This document shows positions 5,368 through 13,388 of a stretch of 15,107 nucleotides of DNA, in pieces. This DNA comes from Fontimicrobium_A sp034506455 (GTDB lineage: Bacteria > Zhuqueibacterota > Zhuqueibacteria > Residuimicrobiales > Krinioviventaceae): assembly GCA_034506455.1 (NCBI GenBank), contig JAPDPN010000077.1, positions 1 through 15,107 of the forward strand, read 5' to 3'. The stretch's first letter is position 1, and each line of letters opens with the position of its first letter. Under the pieces are notes generated by a model. The model searched no databases, was not told the origin of the DNA, and was given only the letters and a program-made list of their open reading frames with translations. A program made the translations under genes and the position numbers.

Positions 5368-7575
5368 TCAGTTAAACCGCAGACCCGCGTAGAAGCGCCT
5401 ACCCATGGTCGGTCCCCAAATCAACGACGAGTCGAAATAGGGGCTGAACGGCTCCTGCCAGGCCAGAATCGGCCGCACCTGTCGATAGTCGGTCAGGTTT
5501 TCGATCCCCGCATAGAGCTCGAGGCGGGAAAATTTGCGCGTCACCTGCACAAAGATCTGTTCATAACTCGGCGAGCGCTCCGGCAGGCGGTATTGCGGCG
5601 GATTCATGCGCGTGTCGGGCAGGCGCGCCTCGCCGTTGAATTGCGTCGTCACGTCGAACCGCCATTTGCGGTTCGGCAGGGTGTAGGAGAACACCAACAG
5701 TCCTTTGTGGCGCGGATTGAGCGGCAGCTCGCGCAGCGCACCGGCATAGGTCGCGCGCACGTCGTTGTAGCGATAGGCGGCGGTGACGTCGAGTCCCTGC
5801 AGAGCTGCAGCGGTCAGCTCGACCTGCGCGCTGTTCGAAAAGGAGCGGCCGTCGAGATTGTAGAGCACCACCTGCCTCGAATTTTGATCCAGATCCACGA
5901 TCACCTGACGCAAAAAGTCGGTGCGGTAGAAATCCACGCTCAGCGTCGCCGGGCGGTCGCGGCCGATGCGAAATTCCTGCAGCAGCTGCACGCCCGCGTT
6001 CCACGCCTCCTCGGCCTGCAGCTTTTCGCGGATCACCAGCTCGCGCGAAGCGGCCAGAATGTACGGATTGTCGACGAAAATGTGCGGGATGCGATACCCT
6101 TTACCAGCCGAGAAGCGCAGAGAGGTACCGGAAATCGGCTGCAGCTTGAGGTGGAAACGGGGCGTGTAGAATGAGCCGAAGAGGTTGTGACGGTCGTAGC
6201 GAAAACCGGCCATCGCCGTCAGATGGTCGTGCAGCTTGTAGGTGTACTCGAGGAAGGCGCCCGGCACGCGTTCGGCGGCCTCGAAGGTCGTTCCCTGAAA
6301 GACCTCCAGCCGATTGTCGCCGAGGAAGGAGAGTCCCGTAGAAACGGCGTGGGCACCGAAGCTCTTTTCATAGATGAGGTTGGCGTACAGGCTCGACTCT
6401 TCGGCGTCAAAGGTTTTGTTGCCCCAAAAGGAATCCTGCCGATGGCCGAATCCGGAGAGGATCAAGCCGAGGCTGGAGCCGTCCGACAAAAGGGTGCCTG
6501 CCTTGGCAAACCATTCGGTGCGGCGGGTTCGGTTATGCGTGGCGTAAACTGTCTCCAGCGGACGGCGGTGGTCGAAGGAGAATCCCGTCTGACCGCCGTC
6601 GCGGTCATCGTACAGCAGCTTGACGCCCAGCTGAAAGTCCTTATCCTCGGCGCTCAACTTCCAGCGGTTCATGACGCTGATATGGCCGACGAGCGGCATA
6701 TCGACAAAGGTGTCATTGTCCGTATCCGATTTATGGCCGCTGTAGCTGCCGTAGGCCAACAGCAGGGTGGAGAGGCGGTCGTTCACTTTGCGGCTGACGC
6801 CGAAACTGGCCTCGGACCGACCATAATCGTTTTGAAAAAGATTGACGGCGATCGGCGCCTCGCGCTCCGGTTTTTTGAGCTCGACGTTGATTTGGCCGGT
6901 AATCGACTCGTAGCCGGAAACCACCGAGGCCGTACCTTTAGAGATGTCGATCGACTCGATCCAGAACCCCGGAATATACTCCAGACTAAAGGGGCTGATC
7001 AGGCCGCGCATGGTCGGGTTTTTCTCGATGAGAAATTGGGTGTAAAAGCCGGCCAGTCCAAGCAGCTTGATCCGCTTGGCGCCGCTGACGGCGTCGGTCT
7101 GCTCGACGTCGACGGACATGGTGTTCTCAAAGCTTTCGGCCAGGTTGCAGCAGGCCAGCGTGCGCAGACCCTGCTGCGTAATCCGCTGTGTGGCCACCGG
7201 CGTATCGTGCAGATGCAGGGCGTGCGGCTTTTCCGCTTCCACGGTCACTTCACCCAACGATTCGAGCATTGACAAATAAACCCGGATCGGTTCATTCGCC
7301 GAAAGGACGGTCAAGGTATCGGGCTTGTAGCCGACATAACGGACGATCAGCCGTCGACTGTTTTCAACCAGGGGCAAACGAAAGCGACCCTCGCTGTCCG
7401 AGGTGGTGCCGACGGTCGTATCCTGCCAATAGATGTTGGCATAGACCAACGGAATCGTATCCTGATGCGCCTCGTGCAAGTGGACGCCGTAAACGGTACC
7501 CTGCAATTGCGTAGCGGATGCTTGACCCGCAGCCGACAGGGTAAAGAAGCAGAGTGCAAGGATTGTCTTTTTCAT
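5368..7575 (-). CDS. TonB-dependent outer-membrane receptor, probable metal (copper) uptake type
   Basis: 735 residues; GGAGG lies five bases before the ATG. Residues 1-21 are a signal peptide ending ASA. About 24-105 is a carboxypeptidase-regulatory-like Ig domain (GTVYGVHL... SDSEGRFRLPL... IVRYVGYKPDTL). A TonB-box-like EVTVEAEKP (109-117) precedes the plug. The plug (about 120-235) carries ACCNLAESFE (141-150), SVDVEQTDAVSGAKRIKLLG and a closing SGYESITGQINVELKKPE. The rest is the 22-stranded barrel, ending RRFYAGLRFN. The ACCNLAESFE/TDAVSGA plug is, from memory, typical of a Bacteroidetes receptor group that sits beside HYC_CC_PP proteins and copper or heavy-metal genes. The Cys-rich gene just upstream on the same strand supports that. 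There is no SusD partner, which argues against glycan import. The substrate is inferred. Confidence 0.93.
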   Translation of the reverse strand: MKKTILALCFFTLSAAGQASATQLQGTVYGVHLHEAHQDTIPLVYANIYWQDTTVGTTSDSEGRFRLPLVENSRRLIVRYVGYKPDTLTVLSANEPIRVYLSMLESLGEVTVEAEKPHALHLHDTPVATQRITQQGLRTLACCNLAESFENTMSVDVEQTDAVSGAKRIKLLGLAGFYTQFLIEKNPTMRGLISPFSLEYIPGFWIESIDISKGTASVVSGYESITGQINVELKKPEREAPIAVNLFQNDYGRSEASFGVSRKVNDRLSTLLLAYGSYSGHKSDTDNDTFVDMPLVGHISVMNRWKLSAEDKDFQLGVKLLYDDRDGGQTGFSFDHRRPLETVYATHNRTRRTEWFAKAGTLLSDGSSLGLILSGFGHRQDSFWGNKTFDAEESSLYANLIYEKSFGAHAVSTGLSFLGDNRLEVFQGTTFEAAERVPGAFLEYTYKLHDHLTAMAGFRYDRHNLFGSFYTPRFHLKLQPISGTSLRFSAGKGYRIPHIFVDNPYILAASRELVIREKLQAEEAWNAGVQLLQEFRIGRDRPATLSVDFYRTDFLRQVIVDLDQNSRQVVLYNLDGRSFSNSAQVELTAAALQGLDVTAAYRYNDVRATYAGALRELPLNPRHKGLLVFSYTLPNRKWRFDVTTQFNGEARLPDTRMNPPQYRLPERSPSYEQIFVQVTRKFSRLELYAGIENLTDYRQVRPILAWQEPFSPYFDSSLIWGPTMGRRFYAGLRFN

Positions 7576-7658
7576 CTCAACCTCCGTAAATGATTACGCT
7601 GTAACTGAATGGATGCGATCGAATCCGCAGGACATTCTCGCGCCTGCAGGTTTCGGCA

Positions 7659-8108
7659 TCAAATCAGCAGCGGGAGGTTGATTTGAAAGGCGATGCCGAG
7701 GGGAGTAAAAAGTCGGTTTTTTGAAGTGAATTGTTCCAAAGCCGGTGAGAAGACATAGAGCGGCTCAGGGATCTCTTCCGCCGCCACGGCCCGCAGGGTC
7801 GGCGCCTCGATTTGCCGATAGCCGATCCGGTTTTCGCAGCAGACGGGCGCGGAAAGCCGCAGGTCCGCGGACGGCAAGTCCGTGTTCTCAAACGTCAAAG
7901 GCTCCTGGGCGCCGTGGTGATCGCAGGCGAGGCCCGCTGCCGCATGGGTGCAGCAGCATTCCGCAGCGGTGGTCGGAGAGTGATGCTGCAGTCGGCAGAA
8001 ATGCACTGCCGCCGTATAGCCGACGGCGGAAGTCAGGTAGACAAAGATCAGCAGTGCAATGCACAAATTTTTGAGGGCGCTATGTTTCATCATCGATAAT
8101 ATACGCAT
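7659..8108 (-). CDS. Small Cys/His-rich membrane-anchored or secreted protein, HYC_CC_PP-like
   Basis: 149 residues. A hydrophobic segment at about 13-34 (KNLCIALLIFVYLTSAVGYT) is followed at once by AVHFC (34-38). There are then Cys/His clusters CCCTH (51-55), CDHHG (62-66) and CC (90-91), and a hydrophobic end INLPLLI. The order HFC, CC, CC and a terminal Pro/Leu block fits the HYC_CC_PP family of Bacteroidetes, though the usual PP is not kept. Cys/His clusters suggest soft-metal binding in the periplasm. It lies 83 bp upstream of the TonB receptor on the same strand, so the two may be co-transcribed as a metal-handling pair. No clear ribosome binding site precedes the ATG at 8108, nor the ATGs at 8093 and 8090, so the start is uncertain by up to six residues. 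Whether it delivers, stores or senses metal is not known. Confidence 0.78.
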   Translation of the reverse strand: MRILSMMKHSALKNLCIALLIFVYLTSAVGYTAAVHFCRLQHHSPTTAAECCCTHAAAGLACDHHGAQEPLTFENTDLPSADLRLSAPVCCENRIGYRQIEAPTLRAVAAEEIPEPLYVFSPALEQFTSKNRLFTPLGIAFQINLPLLI

Positions 8109-8134
8109 TTTTCAGCTTTGTAACTATGAAAATC

Positions 8135-8169
8135 CCGCGTGTTTTTAGGCGCCGCTTTCAAGCACGCGG
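8135..8169 (-). terminator. Hairpin after the TIM-barrel gene, possible terminator
   Basis: Minus-strand CCGCGTG (8169-8163) pairs with CACGCGG (8141-8135) over a 21-base loop and is followed by GATTTTC. The stem is perfect but the T run is short. It lies about 50 bp past the stop at 8221 and 27 bp before the start of the Cys-rich gene, so it could instead be a leader structure of that gene. Confidence 0.4.
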
Positions 8170-8220
8170 AAATCTAAAACGACGACAGACGGCAAATTTG
8201 TTCCCGATGATTTCACCGGC

Positions 8221-9117
8221 CTAAACATCGCAGATCTGAATCGCCTGCGCCAATGAGGCGAGCGGATCGCGTTTGGGAACAAACTCCTGGCCGATGAATC
8301 CCTTGTAGCCGGTGGCGACGATGGCGCGCATGATGGCCGGATAATAGAGCTCCTGCGTTTCATCGATCTCGTTTCGGCCTGGCACGCCGCCGGTGTGATA
8401 GTGGCCGATGTATTCATGATACCGCTGAATCGTGCGGATAATGTCGCCTTCCATGATCTGCGCGTGATAGATGTCGTAGAGGATCTTGACCCGCTCGGAA
8501 CCGATCCGTCGGCACACCTCGACGCCCCAAGCCATGTGATCGAACATATAGTCCTTGTGATCAACCTTACTGTTCAGGTACTCCAGATGAATGGTGACGC
8601 CCTTTTTTTCCGCATAGCCGACGATCTGCTTGAGCCCTTCGACCGTGTGGCGGATGCCCTCTGCATCGTCCATGCCCTCGCGGTTGCCGGGAAAGGTGAT
8701 CGTGCCCGGACAGCCGTGCGCCGCCGCCGCATCGATCGCTTCCCGCAACTTTTGCAGGCATTCCGCATGATGCTCGCGGCGGTTCAGCCCTTTCGTCAAG
8801 CTGTGCGAAGAGACGATGGCGCAGGTCAGTCCGTAATCCCGCAAAGTCGGCAGTTCCCGCGGCTCCAACAGCTCGATCGATTGGATGCCGAGCCTGGCGC
8901 ACACCGCGCACAGCTCTTCGAACGTCCATTTATCCTTGCCGACATAGCACCACTTGCTGACCGAGTGGCGAAGGTTGCCTTTAAGCGCCGGCTCGGGGAT
9001 CGCGCTCAAATCGACACCGGCATGAGCGCCGAGCGCGCCGAACAGAGTGGTCGCCGCTATGCCTTTCAAAACCGTGCGGCGATCGAGGTCTTCTGCGTGA
9101 TCAGCCTCATGTGACAT
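8221..9117 (-). CDS. Tat-exported hydroxypyruvate isomerase-like TIM-barrel protein
   Basis: 298 residues; AAAGGAG lies seven bases before the ATG. The N-terminus has a twin-arginine signal, DRRTVLKG (12-19), and a hydrophobic stretch to about residue 33 ending AHA. The rest is a xylose-isomerase-like (AP endonuclease 2 superfamily) TIM barrel close to hydroxypyruvate isomerases. It has E179 (IHLEYLNSK), D215 and H218 (LYDIYHAQIMEGD), H241 (GHYHTGGVPGRNE) and E278 (GQEFVP), which occupy the family's metal and catalytic positions. Known members interconvert hydroxypyruvate and tartronate semialdehyde, or isomerise/epimerise sugars; Tat-exported relatives of this type are frequent and mostly uncharacterised. 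Export implies that the folded, metal-loaded enzyme acts in the periplasm. It is divergent from the DUF1593 gene across a long intergenic region, suggesting shared control in sugar metabolism. The reaction is not provable from sequence. Confidence 0.87.
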   Translation of the reverse strand: MSHEADHAEDLDRRTVLKGIAATTLFGALGAHAGVDLSAIPEPALKGNLRHSVSKWCYVGKDKWTFEELCAVCARLGIQSIELLEPRELPTLRDYGLTCAIVSSHSLTKGLNRREHHAECLQKLREAIDAAAAHGCPGTITFPGNREGMDDAEGIRHTVEGLKQIVGYAEKKGVTIHLEYLNSKVDHKDYMFDHMAWGVEVCRRIGSERVKILYDIYHAQIMEGDIIRTIQRYHEYIGHYHTGGVPGRNEIDETQELYYPAIMRAIVATGYKGFIGQEFVPKRDPLASLAQAIQICDV

Positions 9118-9618
9118 GAGTCGGCTCCTTTATTTGATATTCGATTTTTTGCATCGCCTTAACGCCGATATTGCTCATCATAGACTTGGCAAAAATGATC
9201 TTTCATTCGCTTTGCTTCGATGTCCTTATAAACATACACCGATCGCGGGCGATTTTCCGACGGCATCGAAAACGACTCTTCTCTGGCCCATTCGGGTTAA
9301 AAGTAGGCGATTACCAACGCCGAGTCCTGCATGATTCAGGTCTCTCCGGCCCGAAATGTCTACCGAAAAATGAAAGCTTCTTTCTGCTGCGTGCAAATTG
9401 TTCCAACCGCTTCCGTCTTTTGCAATATACGCCCAGGCAAACAATTTCGCAAGCGAAAGGGCGAAATACTTGAAGCGGGCAAAAACACATCACATTACAT
9501 TCTTTATTTGAAGTGATTGACTTTTTTCTTATTATCGATCTGAAAACCGGAGCATCTCGGCAAAATCTGACTGATGTATTGCATTCATTGCCATAAAAAG
9601 CAAAGGAGAGAGTCAACG
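9118..9618. promoter_or_regulatory. Long divergent intergenic region, no convincing gene
   Basis: About 500 bp separate the start codons of the TIM-barrel gene (leftward) and the DUF1593 gene (rightward). The region is visibly richer in A/T than its neighbours and must hold both promoters. A TTGACT at about 9519 sits roughly 100 bp before the DUF1593 start, with only a weak -10 partner (CTGAAA). The open frames inside are short, lack ribosome binding sites and encode implausible Cys/Arg-rich peptides. I see no riboswitch or tRNA that I can name. Confidence 0.5.
9603..9608 (+). promoter_or_regulatory. Ribosome binding site that fixes the DUF1593 gene start
   Basis: AAGGAG lies ten bases before the ATG at 9619. 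The in-frame ATG at 9574 has no such site and would put a charged 15-residue extension before the signal peptide. Confidence 0.7.
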
Positions 9619-11022
9619 ATGAATCGAATCGCCCTGATCATTGGATCGCTCGCAATAGTTTCTGCCCTTGGGGCATGGGAGCAGAGTTTCATCCCCTCTG
9701 AAAAACCCCGCGTTATCGTGCTGACCGACATTTCCAACGAACCCGACGATGAAGAGTCGATGGTGCGCTTTCTGGTCTATTCGAATGAATACGATGTCGA
9801 AGCCTTGATCGCGACCACGTCGGTTTGGTTAAAGGAGCGCACGCGTGAGGATCTCATTCGGCGGCAAATCGACGCTTACGAGCAGGTGCGCGGCAATCTG
9901 CTCAAACACGCCGATGGTTTCCCGACCGCCGACCATCTCCGCAGCGTCACTGCCACGGGACAAGGCGGTTTCGGTATGGAGGCCGTCGGTTTCGGCAAGA
10001 GCACGCCGGGATCCAATTTCATCATCGAGGCAGTCGATCGACCGGATGACCGGCCGATTTGGATCTGTATCTGGGGCGGCGCCAATACCCTGGCGCAGGC
10101 GCTGTGGGACGTCAAATACACCCGTTCCGCTGCGGAACTCGCCAGGTTCGTCGCCAAATTGCGCGTCTATTCCATTTCCGATCAGGATGACGCCGGCCGG
10201 TGGCTGCGCATCACCTTTCCCGACTTGTTTTACATCGTTTCGCCCACTAACGTTTGGAATACTGAGTATTACAAGGCCACCTGGAGCGGCATTTCCGGCG
10301 ACCGCCAATATCAAAACGGTCCTTTTCATTTTTTCGAACTGGTTGACAATCCCTGGTTAAAGGAGAACATTATCGAAAACCACGGCCCGCTCGGCGCGCT
10401 CTATCCGCCGCTCGCTTATATCATGGAAGGTGATACACCCTCCTTTCTCAATTTGATCAACAACGGTCTCGGCAGTCATCTCGATCCTTCCTACGGCGGT
10501 TGGGGCGGACGCTATCAGCTCGAGCAGACCTACGCCGAAACGCGGCCGATTTGGACCAACAGCCGCGATCGCGTCCAGGCGCGCGACGGCTCCTGGCACA
10601 CCACGGCGCAGGCGACCATCTGGCGATGGCGAGAGGCGTTTCAATACGACTTTGCCGCGCGCATGGATTGGTGCATTGCCGACGATTTCAAGAAAGCGAA
10701 TCACAATCCGATTCCCGTCCTGCAGGGCGACATGAGCAAACGCGTTCTGCAGATTACCGCTCGTCCGGGTGAAAAAATCGAACTCTCAACCGAAGGCACT
10801 TTTGACCCGGACGGCAACAAACTTCAAGAAAGATGGTTTGTCTATAGGGAAGCAGGGACTTTTGAGGGAGAGGTCAACATCAAAGTCGACAAGCGGCGCG
10901 TATTTTTTACCGTGCCTGAGGCAAAGGAACCGGCGACCATTCACCTCATCTTTGAGGTCAGAGATAACGGTTCTCCCAACCTTTTCGCTTATCGGCGGGC
11001 TGTTGTAAGCATCACTCCTTAG
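9619..11022 (+). CDS. Secreted DUF1593 / Sde182-like protein (nucleoside-hydrolase fold plus Ig-like domain)
   Basis: 467 residues from the ATG supported by AAGGAG. Residues 1-19 form a signal peptide (IALIIGSLAIVSALGA). The main domain begins PRVIVLTDISNEPDDEES (30-47), an Asp/Glu-rich loop equivalent to the metal-binding DxDxxxDD start of nucleoside hydrolases. It continues with WLKERTREDLIRRQIDAYEQ, WICIWGGANTLAQALW, VYSISDQDDAGRW and GGWGGRYQ, which are typical of the DUF1593 family (Sde182 cellulose-binding protein group). From about residue 365 a beta domain (LQITARPGEKIELSTEGTF, DPDGNKL, then IHLIFEVRDNGSP) is the Ig-like C-terminal domain of that group. Relatives are linked with plant-polysaccharide degradation; the catalytic reaction, probably on a glycoside, is not established. 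It is a single gene, followed by a hairpin and divergent from the Tat-exported TIM-barrel gene. Confidence 0.9.
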   Translation: MNRIALIIGSLAIVSALGAWEQSFIPSEKPRVIVLTDISNEPDDEESMVRFLVYSNEYDVEALIATTSVWLKERTREDLIRRQIDAYEQVRGNLLKHADGFPTADHLRSVTATGQGGFGMEAVGFGKSTPGSNFIIEAVDRPDDRPIWICIWGGANTLAQALWDVKYTRSAAELARFVAKLRVYSISDQDDAGRWLRITFPDLFYIVSPTNVWNTEYYKATWSGISGDRQYQNGPFHFFELVDNPWLKENIIENHGPLGALYPPLAYIMEGDTPSFLNLINNGLGSHLDPSYGGWGGRYQLEQTYAETRPIWTNSRDRVQARDGSWHTTAQATIWRWREAFQYDFAARMDWCIADDFKKANHNPIPVLQGDMSKRVLQITARPGEKIELSTEGTFDPDGNKLQERWFVYREAGTFEGEVNIKVDKRRVFFTVPEAKEPATIHLIFEVRDNGSPNLFAYRRAVVSITP

Positions 11023-11036
11023 CTGATTTAAATTTT

Positions 11037-11070
11037 CCGACGGCTTGGCAGGGACCTGCCTTGCCGTCGG
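11037..11070 (+). terminator. Strong hairpin after the DUF1593 gene, terminator-like
   Basis: CCGACGGC (11037-11044) pairs with GCCGTCGG (11063-11070). After a TT/TT mismatch a second stem forms, GGCAGG (11047-11052) with CCTGCC (11055-11060). It begins 14 bp past the stop codon. Only TTGT follows, so termination would be less efficient than at the other two terminators; it may serve as an mRNA 3'-end structure. Confidence 0.5.
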
Positions 11071-11225
11071 TTGTCAATAAATGAGGGGAATTACGACTGA
11101 TTCCGCAGACGAAACGGCAAATTGGATTATCGCCCGTTGTGTTTTGAGAGCAGAACGACGGCAAGAGAGGTCGATTTTCAAAAATGCTCGAGGAAATACT
11201 GTTGCGATAAAGTAGCGGCCATTAA

Positions 11226-13337
11226 TCACCACCGTAACATTCGCAGCAGTTTTTCGGCTTTCTCTTTATCGCCCAGACGGGCCGCTTGTTCGAGACGACT
11301 CACTGCAGCCGAGATGTTTCCTTTCCGCATTTCCACCAGCGCAAGGTCGGTGTAAAAACGGCCTTCGTTCGGGAACCGCTCAAGGGCCTGGCGAACCAGC
11401 ATTTCCGCTTGATCGAACTTGTTGCGCCGAAACAGCAGCTCGATCAGCAGCCTGTGCGCATTCAGATGCTGCGGCGACAGCCGGATGACCTTCCGCAACT
11501 GGTTTTCCGCAGCCTCTGCATAATCCGCCCGCATTAGAAGCAGCAGAGCATAGTTCATATTCATTTCCAAATCATCCGGACTGCGCTGCAGGCCTTCACT
11601 ATACATGGCGAAGCCGCGCTTGAAATAGTATTCTGCGCGCCGATAGTCCTTTGCATCGCGGTAGGCCGATTCGGTCAGCCGCAAATAGAGTCGGCCCAGG
11701 CAATCATAGGCCACGATAGCAGGATACATCGTCAGCGCTGCCAGGAACTCCGCTTCCGCCTCTTCGAATTGATCGACGGCGGCCAGCTCGCTGCCGTAAA
11801 TGAGATGCAGCTCGACCCAATTCGACTTGCCCTCGTCGATAAGCTGCCGCGCCAAAGCTTCGGTGCGGGAATTGCCGACTCGTTGATACGAGCGTTGCGA
11901 TTCCTGCGACGAGAACGGCCAGTTCGAGGTCAGCCGAAAAAGAGAATACTGGACGACCTCCTGGTCCAAAACCGTAAGCCGACATTGCTGCAGGTATTCG
12001 TCAATGCTCCTCGCCGGACTTGTTCTTGCTGCCGGTCCGAGAATATGACTGTTGACCACCGCTTTCGCGATCGTTTCAGCAATCAAACAGTGCCCGCGCA
12101 GGTTGGGGTGAACGTGCTCGAGCAAAAGTTCTTTTCCGATGATGCCGTTCGGTGAATGGCGGGCAAAGGCTTCGAAACAGTCAGCCAAAGGCACGCGCTT
12201 TTCAGCAGTAACTTGGCGAATGATCGCATTAAAGCTCGAGGGAGCGCGGAAACGGACGACATCGAGATCTTTGGCGGTCGAAAAATGCTTGGCAGCTTCT
12301 TGATAATCACCGCATTCAAATAAGCATTGTGCCAGCTTGAAATGGGTGAGCGCCGCGCTCGAATCTACGGCCAAGGCGCGACGGTAAGCTTTTGCCGCTT
12401 CTACGAATTGACCGGTTTTCTGCAGCTTATCCCCCAAGCGCATTTCTTCTGCCCACTGTAAAGAATCTCTTGGGAAAAGGTCGGAACGGTTTTTCGAGGC
12501 AAACGGCGGCAGATCCTTCAGATTATCGACCAGCGTACAAAAAACAATCGGAACGCCCCGCTTTTGTGCAAGGCGGCACATCAGCGTTAGGTTTTTTCTA
12601 AATTGCTGCGCGGTTTCAGAAACTATCGGACTATCGAGAAGGATCTCTGTGTCTTTGGCCATCAGACTCATAAGGGTGTTCGCGGGACGCTCGGAGGGCC
12701 GCCGCACCGAACGGCCGTAGAAACGGCTGATGCCTTCGCGTAAAAAAAGAAAAAACCGTGAGTTCTGCAATTGGAGGAAAAGCTGCGTCAGCCTCGCGCT
12801 GTGTGAAGGCGACAAGGCCGATGCGCGACCAAAAACGCCGTAGAACTCGTTATGGCCGGTGTAGATGACCAATGCATCCGGTTGGTATTTGTCGAGAATT
12901 TCCCGCTCCATGTCGAGGACGCAGTGCGAAGTGATGCCGGTGATGCCGCAATTCAAAACCTCGATCTTTTTATCCGGAAAATAATCCGTCAAGATGTTCT
13001 GCAGGATGTAGGGATAGGCGCCGTTGGGAGGAAAGGGGAATCCCTGCGTAGTTGATTCGCCCAGGCAGAAAATGCGCCGCGTCAAGGAATCCTTTACTGC
13101 TGTGAAACGTTGAGATAGCGGCACCGGTGTTTTGATGCCTTTTTGAAAAAAGTAGCGGCGGGTAAAATTTTCATTGAGGACATACTCGGAAACCGAGCCG
13201 CTTTTTTGCAGGACAAAAAGGTCCCGATTTCCTCCGTATCGGATGAGGCGAAAGAATCCTTCCAAGGCTGCCGGAACGACGAGCGGCAGCAACCATAGCA
13301 CTGCCGTAAAAACTGCTTTTTTTAACAAGACTTTCAT
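11226..13337 (-). CDS. Membrane-anchored SGNH/GDSL hydrolase with TPR repeats
   Basis: 703 residues. Residues 5-25 form one hydrophobic segment (anchor or signal). The SGNH blocks are: I, IFCLGESTTQG with S95; II, NCGITG with G131; III, IYTGHNEFYG with N163; V, LEHVHPN with E407 and H410. The fold is therefore an intact esterase/acyl-hydrolase type, with Glu in place of the usual Asp of DxxH. About residues 296-358 (LGDKLQKTGQFVEAAKAYRR... HFSTAKDLD) are a TPR pair placed between blocks III and V. Residues about 500-700 hold further TPRs (YYFKRGFAMYSEGLQRSP, NQLRKVIRLSP, AEMLVRQALERFPNEGRF). TPRs suggest a protein partner; SGNH enzymes of this size deacetylate or deacylate glycans or lipids, so envelope polysaccharide modification is plausible but unproven. 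There is no ribosome binding site before the ATG and a terminator hairpin lies 15 bp upstream. Confidence 0.88.
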   Translation of the reverse strand: MKVLLKKAVFTAVLWLLPLVVPAALEGFFRLIRYGGNRDLFVLQKSGSVSEYVLNENFTRRYFFQKGIKTPVPLSQRFTAVKDSLTRRIFCLGESTTQGFPFPPNGAYPYILQNILTDYFPDKKIEVLNCGITGITSHCVLDMEREILDKYQPDALVIYTGHNEFYGVFGRASALSPSHSARLTQLFLQLQNSRFFLFLREGISRFYGRSVRRPSERPANTLMSLMAKDTEILLDSPIVSETAQQFRKNLTLMCRLAQKRGVPIVFCTLVDNLKDLPPFASKNRSDLFPRDSLQWAEEMRLGDKLQKTGQFVEAAKAYRRALAVDSSAALTHFKLAQCLFECGDYQEAAKHFSTAKDLDVVRFRAPSSFNAIIRQVTAEKRVPLADCFEAFARHSPNGIIGKELLLEHVHPNLRGHCLIAETIAKAVVNSHILGPAARTSPARSIDEYLQQCRLTVLDQEVVQYSLFRLTSNWPFSSQESQRSYQRVGNSRTEALARQLIDEGKSNWVELHLIYGSELAAVDQFEEAEAEFLAALTMYPAIVAYDCLGRLYLRLTESAYRDAKDYRRAEYYFKRGFAMYSEGLQRSPDDLEMNMNYALLLLMRADYAEAAENQLRKVIRLSPQHLNAHRLLIELLFRRNKFDQAEMLVRQALERFPNEGRFYTDLALVEMRKGNISAAVSRLEQAARLGDKEKAEKLLRMLRW

Positions 13338-13352
13338 GGGCGGTTGATAAAG

Positions 13353-13388
13353 AAAAACCTTTAGGGCAAAGCCGCCCTAAAGGTTTTT
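13353..13388 (-). terminator. Perfect rho-independent terminator, usable on both strands
   Basis: AAAAACCTTTAGGGC (13353-13367) and GCCCTAAAGGTTTTT (13374-13388) form a 15-bp perfect stem with a six-base loop and T runs on both sides. On the minus strand it lies 22 bp past the stop of the CBM9/T9SS gene, so it terminates that gene. It ends only 15 bp before the ATG of the SGNH gene on the same strand. Confidence 0.92.

Noticed and set aside
6187..7272. Plus-strand frame of 361 codons
   Set aside because: It is antisense to the TonB receptor, with Val/Gly-rich composition typical of a shadow frame.
7576..7658. Cobalamin-type riboswitch before the TonB receptor
   Set aside because: The gap is only 83 bases, too short for that element, and no typical conserved core was seen.
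9171..9616. Short frames on both strands in the divergent intergenic region
   Set aside because: They overlap one another, lack binding sites, and encode low-plausibility Cys/Arg-rich peptides.
9251..11044. Shared 13-base string ATTTTCCGACGGC near 9251 and at 11032
   Set aside because: Only two copies, one of them part of the hairpin after the DUF1593 gene; likely chance, with no flanking similarity.
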